A DNA stretch of 64,000 bases from Prolixibacteraceae bacterium (GTDB lineage Bacteria > Bacteroidota > Bacteroidia > Bacteroidales > Prolixibacteraceae): positions 1,736,001-1,800,000 of the forward strand of contig CP081303.1 in NCBI GenBank assembly GCA_019720755.1, written 5' to 3'. The position numbers were made by a program, and so were the translations under genes. Shown in pieces: positions 36,018-44,962 of this stretch. The notes beneath the pieces were generated by a model. That model was not told the origin of the DNA. It saw only the letters and a program-made list of their open reading frames with translations, and searched no databases. Numbering within the stretch: the first letter of the stretch is position 1; each line of letters starts with the position of its first letter.

Positions 36018-37055
36018 CTAGATTAAAGTAATACCATTAGCTGTACACTCTTCAATCATCTTATCTGGCCAAATAGAAGCTTGGACTTCTCCGATATGCG
36101 CTTTTTGAAGGAAGAACATACACATACGTGATTGTCCAATACCTCCACCAATAGAAAGAGGCATCTCATCATTTAAAAGCATTTGGTGCCACATTAACTT
36201 TTCACGATCCTCTTGCTTTGCTTCAACCAATTGACGTTTAAGAGCATCTTTATCTACACGAATACCCATTGACGAAACTTCAAAAGCACGTTTAAGTGTA
36301 GGGTTCCAAAGAATAATGTCTCCATTAAGTCCTTTTTTACCTTCTAATGTTTCAGTACTCCAATCATCATAATCAGGAGCTCTTCCATCATGTCTCTGAT
36401 CTGAAAATGGTAGTTTGCCACCGATTCCAATAATAAATACCGCTCCAAATTTCTTTGCAACTTCAGTCTCTCTCTCAAAAGGAGTAAGCTCAGGATACAT
36501 CTTTTCTAGATCCTCCGTATGGATGAAAGTAATCTCTTCTGGTAGAACAGGTTTGATTGCAGGATAGTATTCATATACCATAAACTCAGTACGAAGGAGT
36601 ACTCCGTATATCTTTTGTACCATTTTCTTTAAGAAGTCTAGGTTACGATCTTCTTTACGAATAGATGCTTCCCAATCCCACTGGTCGACATACATCGAAT
36701 GAAGATTTGTTAGTTCTTCATCTGCTCTAATCGCATTCATATCGGTATAAAGACCATATCCTGCTGGGATATCGTATTTTCCCAACATCATTCTCTTCCA
36801 TTTAGCCAAAGAGTGAACTACCTCTGCTTTTGCATCTCCTAACTCTTTTACTGGAAATGATACAGCACGCTCTATTCCATTTAAATCATCATTGATTCCA
36901 GTTCCTTGCATCACAAAGAGTGGTGCAGTCACTCTGCGTAATCTTAGTTCTGAAGATAAGTTTTGTTGAAAGAAATCTTTTACGAATTTAATTGCTTTCT
37001 CTGTCTCTTTTAGTGTTAGAGCGGATTGGTATCCCTCTGGAATTGTTAGAATCAT
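36018..37055 (-). CDS. asnA: Aspartate-ammonia ligase (asparagine synthetase A)
   Basis: A 345-residue cytoplasmic enzyme that makes asparagine from aspartate, ammonia and ATP, related to class II aminoacyl-tRNA synthetases. Family segments: RVTAPLFVMQGTGINDDLNGIERAV, VVHSLAKWKRMML, GLYTDMNAIRADE, NLHSMYVDQWDWE, GKLPFSDQRHDGRAPDYDDW, ILWNPTLKRAFEVSSMGIRVD and LSIGGGIGQSRMCMFFLQKAHIGEVQASIW. Length is slightly over the E. coli enzyme (330). It is a single gene with its own terminator. Confidence 0.96.
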   Translation of the reverse strand: MILTIPEGYQSALTLKETEKAIKFVKDFFQQNLSSELRLRRVTAPLFVMQGTGINDDLNGIERAVSFPVKELGDAKAEVVHSLAKWKRMMLGKYDIPAGYGLYTDMNAIRADEELTNLHSMYVDQWDWEASIRKEDRNLDFLKKMVQKIYGVLLRTEFMVYEYYPAIKPVLPEEITFIHTEDLEKMYPELTPFERETEVAKKFGAVFIIGIGGKLPFSDQRHDGRAPDYDDWSTETLEGKKGLNGDIILWNPTLKRAFEVSSMGIRVDKDALKRQLVEAKQEDREKLMWHQMLLNDEMPLSIGGGIGQSRMCMFFLQKAHIGEVQASIWPDKMIEECTANGITLI

Positions 37056-37490
37056 AATAACTTAATGTTTAGAATAAGGTTTATATTTTGATCTTTTGTT
37101 AATAAAAAGAATGTTTTTCTATCATTATGGTATCACAAACATACCCTGCTTATGACATATATCCAAATATTTTTGAATAAAAACATCATTTTGATACAAA
37201 AAAAACACTAACGATAGCAAAATGATTGAAAGTCTGTTTTATTGTAAAGTGATGTAACCTATGTAAAATGAGATGTTTAACTTGTAAGATAGGTTGTATA
37301 TGGTAAAAGAGTAAAACTTGTGATAGGATATAACTTCTGTATATTATTTACAAAATGTCAATATAAATTTGAAAAATATGACTTTTTGTTATTTCCAATT
37401 GAGAGATTTTATATAAAGAGGGTTGGTTTAATGATGGATATTCTCAACGTATATTATCTTTGTCGGAGAGTACAAAACAAGAAAGCAATC
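37056..37490. other. Intergenic region between divergent genes
   Basis: AT-rich 435-bp gap. The frame of the ATP-grasp-like gene is open back to 37320 without homologous content. No clear promoter consensus was found on either strand. Confidence 0.4.
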
Positions 37491-38696
37491 ATGATATATA
37501 TATTTTCTGCGACCAATGAACTAGAGATCGCTAATGGACTTCATAGTTATACACCCGCGAAACATTTAAGAGACTTTGCAGAAGATCTCGCTTTTTTACC
37601 CTACTATTTTTGTGTGGATGGTGATACGCTATTGATAGAAAATCATGCGACTGAGGATTTTATAGATCGTATCTCTGCTATACATCGTTGTAATATCACT
37701 CAGACAGCTTTAAGCAGAGCAATACTTTCACTAAAGAATAAAACTCCAGAACCATTAGAGGCATGGGGATGGAGCCCAAAAATGCATCATCAATTGGCTT
37801 CGGTTAAACCTCTATGTCAATTACCAAAGCGTTTTCAAAAATGGCAATCCATAGATAAAGAGGTTTATTCTCGTGCTTTTGCATTAAAGATACTACAAGA
37901 TATTCTGGTTCATCATTCTGATAGACGATGTTATTTGCCTGAAACAGAGCTTCCTAAAAAGGCATTCTCTAAAGAAGAGGTACACGCCTTTTTTGAGGAA
38001 CACGGAGACATTGTGGTCAAAACACCTTATAGTTCTTCAGGAAGAGGGATGATCTTTCTTCATACGGATAAAATACATGATACGTACAACCATTGGATTG
38101 AGGGGGCATTGAAACAACAGGAGTTTCTTATGGTTGAGAAGAAAATGGAAAAGTTATATGATCTTTCTCTTCATTTTAGAGTAGATGCTAAGGAGATATC
38201 TTACTTAGGGGCAGCCTCTTTTTTTACAATGGAGAATGGGCAATATGAAGGCAACTATCTAGAGGCTATTCCTGAGGATATGGATCATGACCTGAAAGAA
38301 TTTGTTTCAACTCATACACCTTTAATTGTATCTGATCTAAAAGAAGCATTTGAACGTAACCTATTAAGAGATCGTTATCATGGAATAATAGGTGTGGATG
38401 TATTACTTTATAGAGCACCGAATGGAGAGCTTCGATTTCAGCCCTGTTTAGAGATGAATATGCGATATAATATGGGGACCGTTACACTCGCTTTAAGAAG
38501 TTGTTTGGGAGAAGGAGTAAAGGGTTTTTGGAAAGTAGCTCGTTTGGGAAAAGGTGACCCAATAGCTTTTGATCAAAAGATGCAAGCACTTTATCCCGTA
38601 GAGTTAGATGATTCTGGCAAACTAAAAAAGGGGTATGTTCCTTTGATAGAACCTTCCCCTTGTCGAAAATTTGCATGCTATTTGCAGATGCAATAA
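37491..38696 (+). CDS. ATP-grasp-like conserved protein
   Basis: A 401-residue cytoplasmic protein. ATG 37491 gives the opening MIYIFSATNELEIANG, which corresponds to the N-P-E-x-D-L-A-L-A-N start that I recall from a conserved Bacteroidota family; the frame runs upstream to 37320 but those residues look non-coding. The middle has DIVVKTPYSSSGRGMIFL, an ATP-grasp lysine and glycine-rich loop. The C-terminal half has GIIGVDVLLYRAPNGELRFQPCLEMNMRYNMGTV, the usual Mg/ATP-binding E-x-N-x-R. Family members are thought to be ligases, but neither substrate nor product is known to me. It is convergent with the coiled-coil gene. Confidence 0.72.
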   Translation: MIYIFSATNELEIANGLHSYTPAKHLRDFAEDLAFLPYYFCVDGDTLLIENHATEDFIDRISAIHRCNITQTALSRAILSLKNKTPEPLEAWGWSPKMHHQLASVKPLCQLPKRFQKWQSIDKEVYSRAFALKILQDILVHHSDRRCYLPETELPKKAFSKEEVHAFFEEHGDIVVKTPYSSSGRGMIFLHTDKIHDTYNHWIEGALKQQEFLMVEKKMEKLYDLSLHFRVDAKEISYLGAASFFTMENGQYEGNYLEAIPEDMDHDLKEFVSTHTPLIVSDLKEAFERNLLRDRYHGIIGVDVLLYRAPNGELRFQPCLEMNMRYNMGTVTLALRSCLGEGVKGFWKVARLGKGDPIAFDQKMQALYPVELDDSGKLKKGYVPLIEPSPCRKFACYLQMQ

Positions 38697-38702
38697 AAAA
38701 AA

Positions 38703-38749
38703 AGAAAAAAAACTCCTTACTTATCTATCCCAAATGATAGGTAAGGAGT
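38703..38749 (-). terminator. Terminator hairpin between convergent genes
   Basis: ACTCCTTACTTATC and GATAGGTAAGGAGT (ending 38749) pair, with one mismatch. On the minus strand the stem is followed by a long T-run, so it best serves the coiled-coil gene. Confidence 0.75.
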
Positions 38750-38756
38750 GGTGGCA

Positions 38757-39146
38757 CTATCTTTGCCATTTAATACAGAAATTGAGATACTTCTTCTTTA
38801 GTTGGTTAAAAAGACAATAGAACTGCTCCATCTGTTCGTTGAGTCTGAGATGGGCATTAAAGAACATGATTTTGTCTTCCATATCTGAGTCAGCAGTAAT
38901 TGTAGATAATTTCTTTTCGTCTCCATCAATGATATGATGTAATTTCCGAATTTCGCCTTCTTCAATTAACAATTCATTTTGTATCACCTCGAGCTTCTTC
39001 ATAAATTCTTTCTCTTCTATCTTGTCTGTGGCCAATTCAGCAAGATGTTTACGATAGAACTTAATTAATCGGTGATAGAAGCGCATGTCTTCACGCCATT
39101 TGTTGTGCTCGAGGTGTAACGCCGCGATATTTGATAATATATCCAT
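38757..39146 (-). CDS. Hypothetical coiled-coil protein
   Basis: A 129-residue soluble protein from ATG 39146 (MDILSNIAALHLEHNKW). The frame continues to 39194 but the extra 16 residues are not needed. It is almost entirely charged helix (WREDMRFYHRLIKFYRKHLAEL; KLEVIQNELLIEEGEIRKLHHII; MFFNAHLRLNEQMEQFYCLFNQLKKKY), so a helical bundle or coiled coil is likely. I do not recognise the family. It has its own terminator. Confidence 0.55.
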   Translation of the reverse strand: MDILSNIAALHLEHNKWREDMRFYHRLIKFYRKHLAELATDKIEEKEFMKKLEVIQNELLIEEGEIRKLHHIIDGDEKKLSTITADSDMEDKIMFFNAHLRLNEQMEQFYCLFNQLKKKYLNFCIKWQR

Positions 39147-40614
39147 AACCTTAAAGCTTTGGTTTATTTTAATACGTTCTTTAAAAGGTAACATTCACAT
39201 AACTTACAATGTTCATCGCAAATACAATTTTTCCAATCAATATTGCTGTGTAACATAAGCTTTTAATCACTCTTTTACAGTAATACAAAATATGGGCTTT
39301 GTTTCGTGTGGTAAATATTCAAAAGAACAGAGCTTTCCTCTTGCTAACCAATCTCAAAGGGTGTAGGGCAAGATGTGAACAAGAGGAAAATCTCTATTAT
39401 CATTTTTGTAACTGTTACCAAAGATAAAGTAGGAAGGAGAAAATAAAGAAAATGCGCAAGTGATTAACCTTACCTTAAATAGACGTTGATTTTTTTTTAA
39501 CAAATGGTTTAAGGGTAAAATTATTGGTCTTAAGCCTATTAAGCGTTATTGATACAGTATGGTGATAGAATATTAAAATGAACTTCTATATTGTCATATT
39601 AATATTTTATTAAGGCTTTATTCTAGGAATAAGATTAGGTACGACTCTTCTAAAATATATTAATGCAATGAGATCAACAAGAATCGCATCTATTAGCCCA
39701 ATTATGGCAGATGACATAGATTTATAGACTAATCATGTTATATGAAAAAAAGTGGTTGTCGATCTAATACTGTAAATCATCAAAAAGAGTTTAATTAATC
39801 CATGAGAATGTCTGTGTGAAATTTAGATAGAGTAGTCTTCTCATTGATTGTTCATTTTTGTAATTAGTGGTAGTATAGTGGTATATGTGGTGTTGTGCAT
39901 GTTTTTATACCCTTTAGTATGGTTTTCGCTACTTTTTTATCACAAAGAAGAGACAACAAAGCATTTTGATGAGAATTATTTTTTATGATTTCATTCGAAA
40001 ATAGCAGCAATATGAAACATAATGTGGTACATATTGGACATTTTGAAGTTGTATTTGCTTATAAAGTAATTACATAGATGATATAAAGTTGTATTAATTC
40101 TATTTACATCATGTTATATAAAGTAATACTTCTAATAGGATCTTAACTATCATCTTTTACCTCAGCATAGAATAATAGTGCTCTATTGCCATGTACTTTA
40201 TCTAAATAAGCGTCTTATTTATGTTCTTTTATGTTATGAAGTATCATTGGATAAATCTTACTTTTCTTTGAACTGAAAAATTGTATTATGAGGCAATTAT
40301 CTTGAGTTTTTTTTCACCAATCTAGGCGATAGAATCTCAAAAATCTCTATGATTCGATTCTAGGAGCAGTATGAGTCTTCTTTATTAAATGTTGAATCAA
40401 CAGAACGAATTTACTGGTGATTACAACATAAATCAAGTTTGAAATCCATTTGATAATAATAGAATGGATTTTTTAAACAGCTAAGATTTCAATTGAAAAT
40501 ATATATGAACAAAGATATTGAATGTGAAAATTATATTAAATATGTGTCATGAACATAAAATAAGTTAATAAGAATACTATATTTAAGCTGTTAAATATTA
40601 ATACATGTAAAAAT
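39147..40614. other. Long non-coding region, about 1.5 kb
   Basis: No credible gene on either strand, no strong inverted repeat, and AT-rich throughout. It may contain decayed sequence or the regulatory region of the leucine-rich-repeat gene. Confidence 0.45.
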
Positions 40615-42588
40615 ATGCTATCTAGGATTAAATCAACCATCTCATTTACCCTGTTTTTTCTTCTTTTAGTCACGACCAATGCACTAGGGCAGAATCTTCT
40701 TGGTGCGGACCAGAAAATATGGGAAGTAAATAAAGTAACGATTGATGGGGTTGAGGGAATCAACCTCATTAAATACATTGGACCAGAGATTGAAGAGATA
40801 TCTACCCCCTCCTTTATTGGAGGAGAAAAGGTTATCTCTATCTGTTATAAAAACAAAAGCTTAAAAGGTCTTTTTGGACAGTCCACTTTTGATCGCAATA
40901 CCAAAATTAAAAAGATTTCTGTTTATGGCCTACATATGAAAGTGATCGGTCCTTATAGTTTTGCGTATCTCGAAAATTCGACAATACGAATCCAAGTGAT
41001 TAGTACTGTCGAGGAGATTGGGAAATATGCTTTCTCTGAATCCAATCTCTTTAAATTTAATTTTCCTACTAGTTTAAAAGTATTAGGGAGTGCGGTATTT
41101 AATCAATGTTCCAAATTAGCTTATATTAGTCCGCTTCCAATTGGAGTAACTCATATCCCTCCATTTGCATTTGATGAATGTAAACAATTAAGTGTTCAAA
41201 TAAATTCATTTTTACATGATGAATTGGTCGAAATTGGAGAGTATGCTTTTTATAATTGTACTTCTTTAGAAGGAAATGTAGTTTTTGGTCCGAAAATTCA
41301 ATCGATTAAAAACGCAGCTTTTGGTGGATGTAGCCTATTAAAAGGAGATCTTATATTACCGAATAGTTTAACTGAATTAGGAGATTATGCTTTTTGGAAT
41401 TGTAAAGGTTTAGATGGGAAGTTAGTGTTATCTGATAACATAAAGTCTATAGGGACTGATGCTTTTTGTAGATGTAATTTTAATGGAGATCTTGTTATTC
41501 CTGCTGCTGTTACGAAAATCGGAAATGAAGCTTTTTATGAATGTTCTAATCTTAAAGGTACGCTTACTTTCAAAGGAGATGTGGTTGCAATTGGAGATAG
41601 AGCTTTTGAAGGTAGTAGTTTTACCGGAACACTTGATTTGCCTCCAACTTTAACTAGCTTAGGTCGTTATGCCTTTTATGCGTGTGATGGTTTTACTGGA
41701 GATTTAAAGATTCCTGATGGAATTACTACAATTAAACAAGGATGTTTTAGTGGATGTTCTGGTTTAAATGGTTCGCTTTATTTGTCTGCCAATTTAGAGT
41801 ATATTGAATCGAATGCTTTCTATTCTTGTGAAGGGTTTAGGAATAAATTACTTTATCCAGAATCACTTCGTTTTATAGGTAAACATGCATTTTATGGTTG
41901 TAAAGGGTTCAATCCAGGGAGTCAGTTGCCTGTAAGAATCACAAGTATTGAGTCTAATTGTTTTCAAGGGTCTTTCCTTTACCGCAAAAAGTTAGTTATT
42001 CCCGAAGGAGTTAGAATGATTGCAGTATCAGCATTCGAATATGATATTTGGGGAATTGGTAGAGATATTACTGAGCTTACATTACCTTCTACTTTAAGAG
42101 AAATTGGACAGAAAGCGTTTTGGGGAACTTCCGGTATTTTAAAAAGTATCACTTTAAATAGTGAAAACCCTCCCATATTTAGTGATATTGTTGGTAACTA
42201 CTATTCTAAAGAAGACTTGAAAACTATCAAGGTATTCTCTGGAGGTGCTTATAAAAAAGCAATAGTGATGGTTCCATCGACTGCTTTAGATGTTTACAAA
42301 GCGGATCCTTTTTGGGGCAGATTTAAGAATATTCAGGCCTTGGTTGCCACATCTAATACTTCTAATAAAGTGGACAAAAGTTGTCAAATTATTTGGAATG
42401 CCCCTTTTTATAAAATCCACTCGAAGAAAGCCATTGAGTATATTGACTACTATAATGTAATGGGACAGAAGATGCAACGTATCTATCCTTCGGATAATTT
42501 GATATTATTAAAAAAACAACACCAATCGATGGGACTGATTAGAGTAACTTATAAAGATGGAACACAGAATGTACAAAAGATAATGTAA
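40615..42588 (+). CDS. Secreted BspA-like leucine-rich-repeat protein (LRR_5) with T9SS-like tail
   Basis: A 657-residue exported protein. The signal peptide ends near ALGQN (residue 25). Residues about 95-510 form about 17 tandem Treponema/BspA-type repeats of 22-24 residues, with the core I-G-x-x-A-F-x-x-C-x-x-L/F-x-G-x-L-x-L-P (for example SIGTDAFCRCNFNGDLVIP and KIGNEAFYECSNLKGTLTF). The last 60 residues (IEYIDYYNVMGQKMQRIYP...GLIRVTYKDGTQNVQKIM) look like a type A secretion sorting domain of the type IX system, which would anchor it at the cell surface. Likely an adhesin or ligand-binding surface protein. It is a single gene. Confidence 0.85.
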   Translation: MLSRIKSTISFTLFFLLLVTTNALGQNLLGADQKIWEVNKVTIDGVEGINLIKYIGPEIEEISTPSFIGGEKVISICYKNKSLKGLFGQSTFDRNTKIKKISVYGLHMKVIGPYSFAYLENSTIRIQVISTVEEIGKYAFSESNLFKFNFPTSLKVLGSAVFNQCSKLAYISPLPIGVTHIPPFAFDECKQLSVQINSFLHDELVEIGEYAFYNCTSLEGNVVFGPKIQSIKNAAFGGCSLLKGDLILPNSLTELGDYAFWNCKGLDGKLVLSDNIKSIGTDAFCRCNFNGDLVIPAAVTKIGNEAFYECSNLKGTLTFKGDVVAIGDRAFEGSSFTGTLDLPPTLTSLGRYAFYACDGFTGDLKIPDGITTIKQGCFSGCSGLNGSLYLSANLEYIESNAFYSCEGFRNKLLYPESLRFIGKHAFYGCKGFNPGSQLPVRITSIESNCFQGSFLYRKKLVIPEGVRMIAVSAFEYDIWGIGRDITELTLPSTLREIGQKAFWGTSGILKSITLNSENPPIFSDIVGNYYSKEDLKTIKVFSGGAYKKAIVMVPSTALDVYKADPFWGRFKNIQALVATSNTSNKVDKSCQIIWNAPFYKIHSKKAIEYIDYYNVMGQKMQRIYPSDNLILLKKQHQSMGLIRVTYKDGTQNVQKIM

Positions 42589-42692
42589 TAGCCCATTCAT
42601 AAGATACATAATTACTCGAAGACTTTTTTCATCATCTTATATCGATTTAGATTGGTGGTTAAAAAAGGAATACTCGCACTTTTGCGATAGAT

Positions 42693-42722
42693 AACGAGAT
42701 GCCTTTTGTGGTATCTCGTTTC
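42693..42722 (+). terminator. Terminator hairpin after the leucine-rich-repeat gene
   Basis: AACGAGATGCC pairs with GGTATCTCGTT, one G-T pair, then a short T-rich tail, 105 bp after the stop. Confidence 0.5.
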
Positions 42723-42900
42723 TTGTATACACAGGTTGTATCTCTTTGATTTACAGACTGAATTATCTATATTGATACGTTATGAAAAAAAATCAAATAT
42801 TAAAATAGTAAAAAATAGACTACTAGTGTAATTCTATGTTAATTTAATGGCACTGTTTTTGCTTTTTTTTATCTAACAAATACAATATAAAACAGTGTAT

Positions 42901-43461
42901 ATGAATAAAACAGCAATACTATATTTAATAGTCATAGCCTTCGGAATGGTTGGATGTAATACAATGGTAGAATATGGCGATGTAAGAGTAGATGGACGTT
43001 TAGAGTATGATACGTACTTAGGGTATGGGAATGTTTATCACTATACAGAGCCTGCGGATATCGATGGATACACACAACTATGTCTAATGAAGTCTAACGA
43101 AACATTAGAAGACAATTTTTTTGCCACATGGTCCTATCTTGGTAAGAATCGGTATAAAGTGATCTTCACCAAGGGGTTCTCAATGAACCAGTGGAGTGAA
43201 TCGCAGAACTTAGGCAATGGCTTTAGTATTGGTGTCAATCAGAAGCTAAAGATCTCTCCAGACTGTGTTACTATAATCAAAGACAACGCAGTTATCTTTC
43301 GGGCACCTATTTTTGATAATACCAATATCTACAATGGAGTGATAGCCAAAGATATTTGTCGTCGAATAGAAGTGGACTACACCCTTGAAGCAGGTTCCTA
43401 CAGCCTACAAGAGTCTATGCGAGGCATGATAGGGGATGATAGTTTCTTTTGGAGCTATTAA
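42901..43461 (+). CDS. Hypothetical lipoprotein
   Basis: A 186-residue lipoprotein: signal helix (AILYLIVIAFGMVGC) with a clear lipobox at Cys18. The mature part is beta-rich and polar (YGDVRVDGRLEYDTYLGYGNVYHYTEP; FSIGVNQKLKISPDCVTIIKDNAVIF). I do not recognise the family. ATG 42901 is used; a GTG two codons earlier would not change the signal peptide. It lies at the left edge of the CRISPR island and is probably resident, followed by a strong terminator at 43723. Confidence 0.6.
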   Translation: MNKTAILYLIVIAFGMVGCNTMVEYGDVRVDGRLEYDTYLGYGNVYHYTEPADIDGYTQLCLMKSNETLEDNFFATWSYLGKNRYKVIFTKGFSMNQWSESQNLGNGFSIGVNQKLKISPDCVTIIKDNAVIFRAPIFDNTNIYNGVIAKDICRRIEVDYTLEAGSYSLQESMRGMIGDDSFFWSY

Positions 43462-43605
43462 CTAGAAAGGTACAAACTATTCTAACTCCTTTAAGATAGT
43501 GGGCGCTTATCCTTATTGGTTTATGTAGCATAAACTTTCTGCATGCAATGATGTATTGAAAGAGGTATATGAATCTTCTGCTACGGATAAAAGATATTAA
43601 TTTAG

Positions 43606-43637
43606 AACTAAACACTTAGTTGATTGTTTGCTATCTA
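43606..43637. repeat. Dispersed repeat, copy B (32 bp)
   Basis: Identical to copy A at 28487-28518. It continues for another 35 bases (GGCAAATTC...) in similarity to copy C at 57467. Copies B and C are near transposase remnants, so it may be a decayed IS end. Confidence 0.75.
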
Positions 43638-43722
43638 CAGGATGGCAAATTCCCATTTTTAAAATCTATAGAACGATTCATAAACATAATCAAACGTCAA
43701 TACAATGAAATATAAAATTATA

Positions 43723-43749
43723 GGGCAGCCATGATGGTTGCCCTTTTTT
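43723..43749 (+). terminator. Strong terminator
   Basis: GGGCAGCC pairs with GGTTGCCC (one G-T pair) around ATGAT, then six T. It lies 260 bp after the lipoprotein stop and ahead of IS-like debris. Confidence 0.8.
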
Positions 43750-44045
43750 ACGACATATCTTAGATCATAGTAAAAGAGGAGGGGATGATGTTGAGGTCGA
43801 TATTTTGAAGAAATTTTTACCAAATACTATCTCCAACCAGGGGAATGTAATGAATGAAATGAAGAGCAGAAGAGCATATTTATTGATTCTAGCAAAGAAA
43901 TGAAGGATATCATATTATTTCTTGTATTTATGGAGAAAAGGGATCAGACATTATTTTACGAGAATCAGTAAAATGGACCAGAACTAAGCGTTTGTGCATT
44001 GATTCATATTATATGTGGGCTGATTCGAATATAAGTTGCTAAACC

Positions 44046-44075
44046 CTTCGAGAGAAAGGTTGCTGAGCTTGTCGA
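44046..44075. repeat. REP-like hairpin
   Basis: CTTCGA and TCGAAG arms flank a stretch containing TGAGCTTGTCGAAG, a word often seen in dispersed palindromes of many bacteria. It is a single copy in this window as far as I can see. Confidence 0.4.
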
Positions 44076-44133
44076 AGCAAATGAACCATCTATTAAATTT
44101 AACATCAAGCACGATATTCAAGAACCACAATAG

Positions 44134-44158
44134 TAGGGGTATCCTTTGTGGATACCCT
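44134..44158. repeat. Short hairpin
   Basis: GGGTATCC and GGATACCC pair across TTTGT in the IS-debris region, with no T-run. Confidence 0.4.
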
Positions 44159-44183
44159 AGAATCGTATATAAATGTAGGATAA

Positions 44184-44351
44184 GACACGATCTATACACA
44201 CTATGATCAAATATTAAATTTCTTTGATAAAAGCAGCACTAATACTTCTTCGGAATCATTTAATACCAAAATAGAAGCTTTTAGGGCTACACAAAGAGGA
44301 ATAACAGATATCCCTTTTTTCCTATATCGTTTGACTAAGATATATGCTTAG
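44184..44351 (+). pseudogene. Transposase C-terminal remnant, left of CRISPR-Cas
   Basis: A frame without a start codon reads HYDQILNFFDKSSTNTSSESFNTKIEAF and ends RLTKIYA plus stop. This is the C-terminal end of an ISAon1-like (ISL3-related) DDE transposase: the S-x-N-x-S-x-E-S-F-N-x-K-I segment carries the last catalytic Glu. The N-terminal parts are gone or scrambled upstream (43750-44180 has weak traces). A second remnant of the same family lies at 57172-57309, beyond the array. Confidence 0.7.
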
Positions 44352-44401
44352 TCCACCTAATATCTGGACTGATTCGAGAGAAGTGGATACAAGAAGATCA
44401 T

Positions 44402-44488
44402 AAAAAAGCGATAGCTCCGAAGAGATACCGCTTTAAATGTTTTCACAACGGAATAATCCTTATTGTGAATACCTTTCAATTTTGTACT
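44402..44488 (-). ncRNA. tracrRNA
   Basis: Reading on the minus strand from about 44488: the anti-repeat (44463-44486) complements positions 2-25 of the crRNA-sense repeat with one mismatch. It is followed by AAGGATTATTCCGTTGTG, a small hairpin of the kind seen after the anti-repeat in type II-C tracrRNAs. It ends with a hairpin (44407-44432, TTCG loop) and a run of T at 44402-44406. The gene is upstream of cas9 and divergent from it. The anti-repeat fixes the crRNA strand: the array must be transcribed from its minus strand. Confidence 0.85.
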
Positions 44489-44489
44489 A

Positions 44490-44520
44490 CGAATATATAA
44501 AATAATAGTTAATATAAAAA
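44490..44520 (-). promoter_or_regulatory. Promoter of tracrRNA
   Basis: Minus strand: TTTT (44517-44520), 19 bp, TATATTCG (44490-44497). This is one mismatch in each box to TTTG-N19-TAnnTTTG. The start point would fall at about 44486, at the anti-repeat edge. Confidence 0.5.
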
Positions 44521-44775
44521 ATAAAGGGAAGAAAATGCTATTGCTACAACTCTTCGTATAACCTTCGATCCTCGAATATCTTCTCTTGTAGTTTGGAGTA
44601 ACTGTTTTATCTATAGTTTCTTAGTCTTTTATTCATTATAAGGTACTCGAGCCTTTAGATCCCCCAATTTTTTTCGGTTTTATCTATCTCGATTTTCCTA
44701 TTCGCTCTCTCGGATATTCCTTCTCCTTCTTTATTTAAAGAAGGTTTCTAAATAGTAATAGATTTAATTATAATA

Positions 44776-44931
44776 ATAGCAATTTTTCGTATTTTGATTA
44801 ACGAACATAAAGTAATTAGTATAGGAGATAACCAAGAAGAGGTATATCGCTTTAAATTAGCATATGAAACAACACCATCTCTTTTAATTGGTCCAAATAC
44901 TCCTTACATCTCTTTATGGTTTGACACATAG
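44776..44931 (+). pseudogene. Possible coding remnant ahead of cas9
   Basis: A 51-codon frame without a start codon reads as protein-like sequence: a hydrophobic segment (VIDLIIIIAIFRILIN), then GDNQEEVYRFKLAYETTPSLLIGPNTPYISLWFDT and a stop 31 bp before cas9. It could be the end of a gene truncated when the CRISPR module came in, or chance. I do not recognise it. Confidence 0.3.
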
Positions 44932-44950
44932 AAAAGAGAATATATTTTAA
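44920..44950 (+). promoter_or_regulatory. Candidate cas9 promoter
   Basis: TTTG (44920-44923), 19 bp, TATTTTAA (44943-44950). The spacing is right but the -7 box has two mismatches, and the leader would be about 9 bases. Confidence 0.3.
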
Positions 44951-44962
44951 AGATACAATCCT

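Noticed and set aside
43750-44183. Possible N-terminal part of the left transposase
   Set aside because: Short fragments such as VDILKKFLPNTISNQG recall an IS N-terminal protein, but no frame holds for long enough to annotate.
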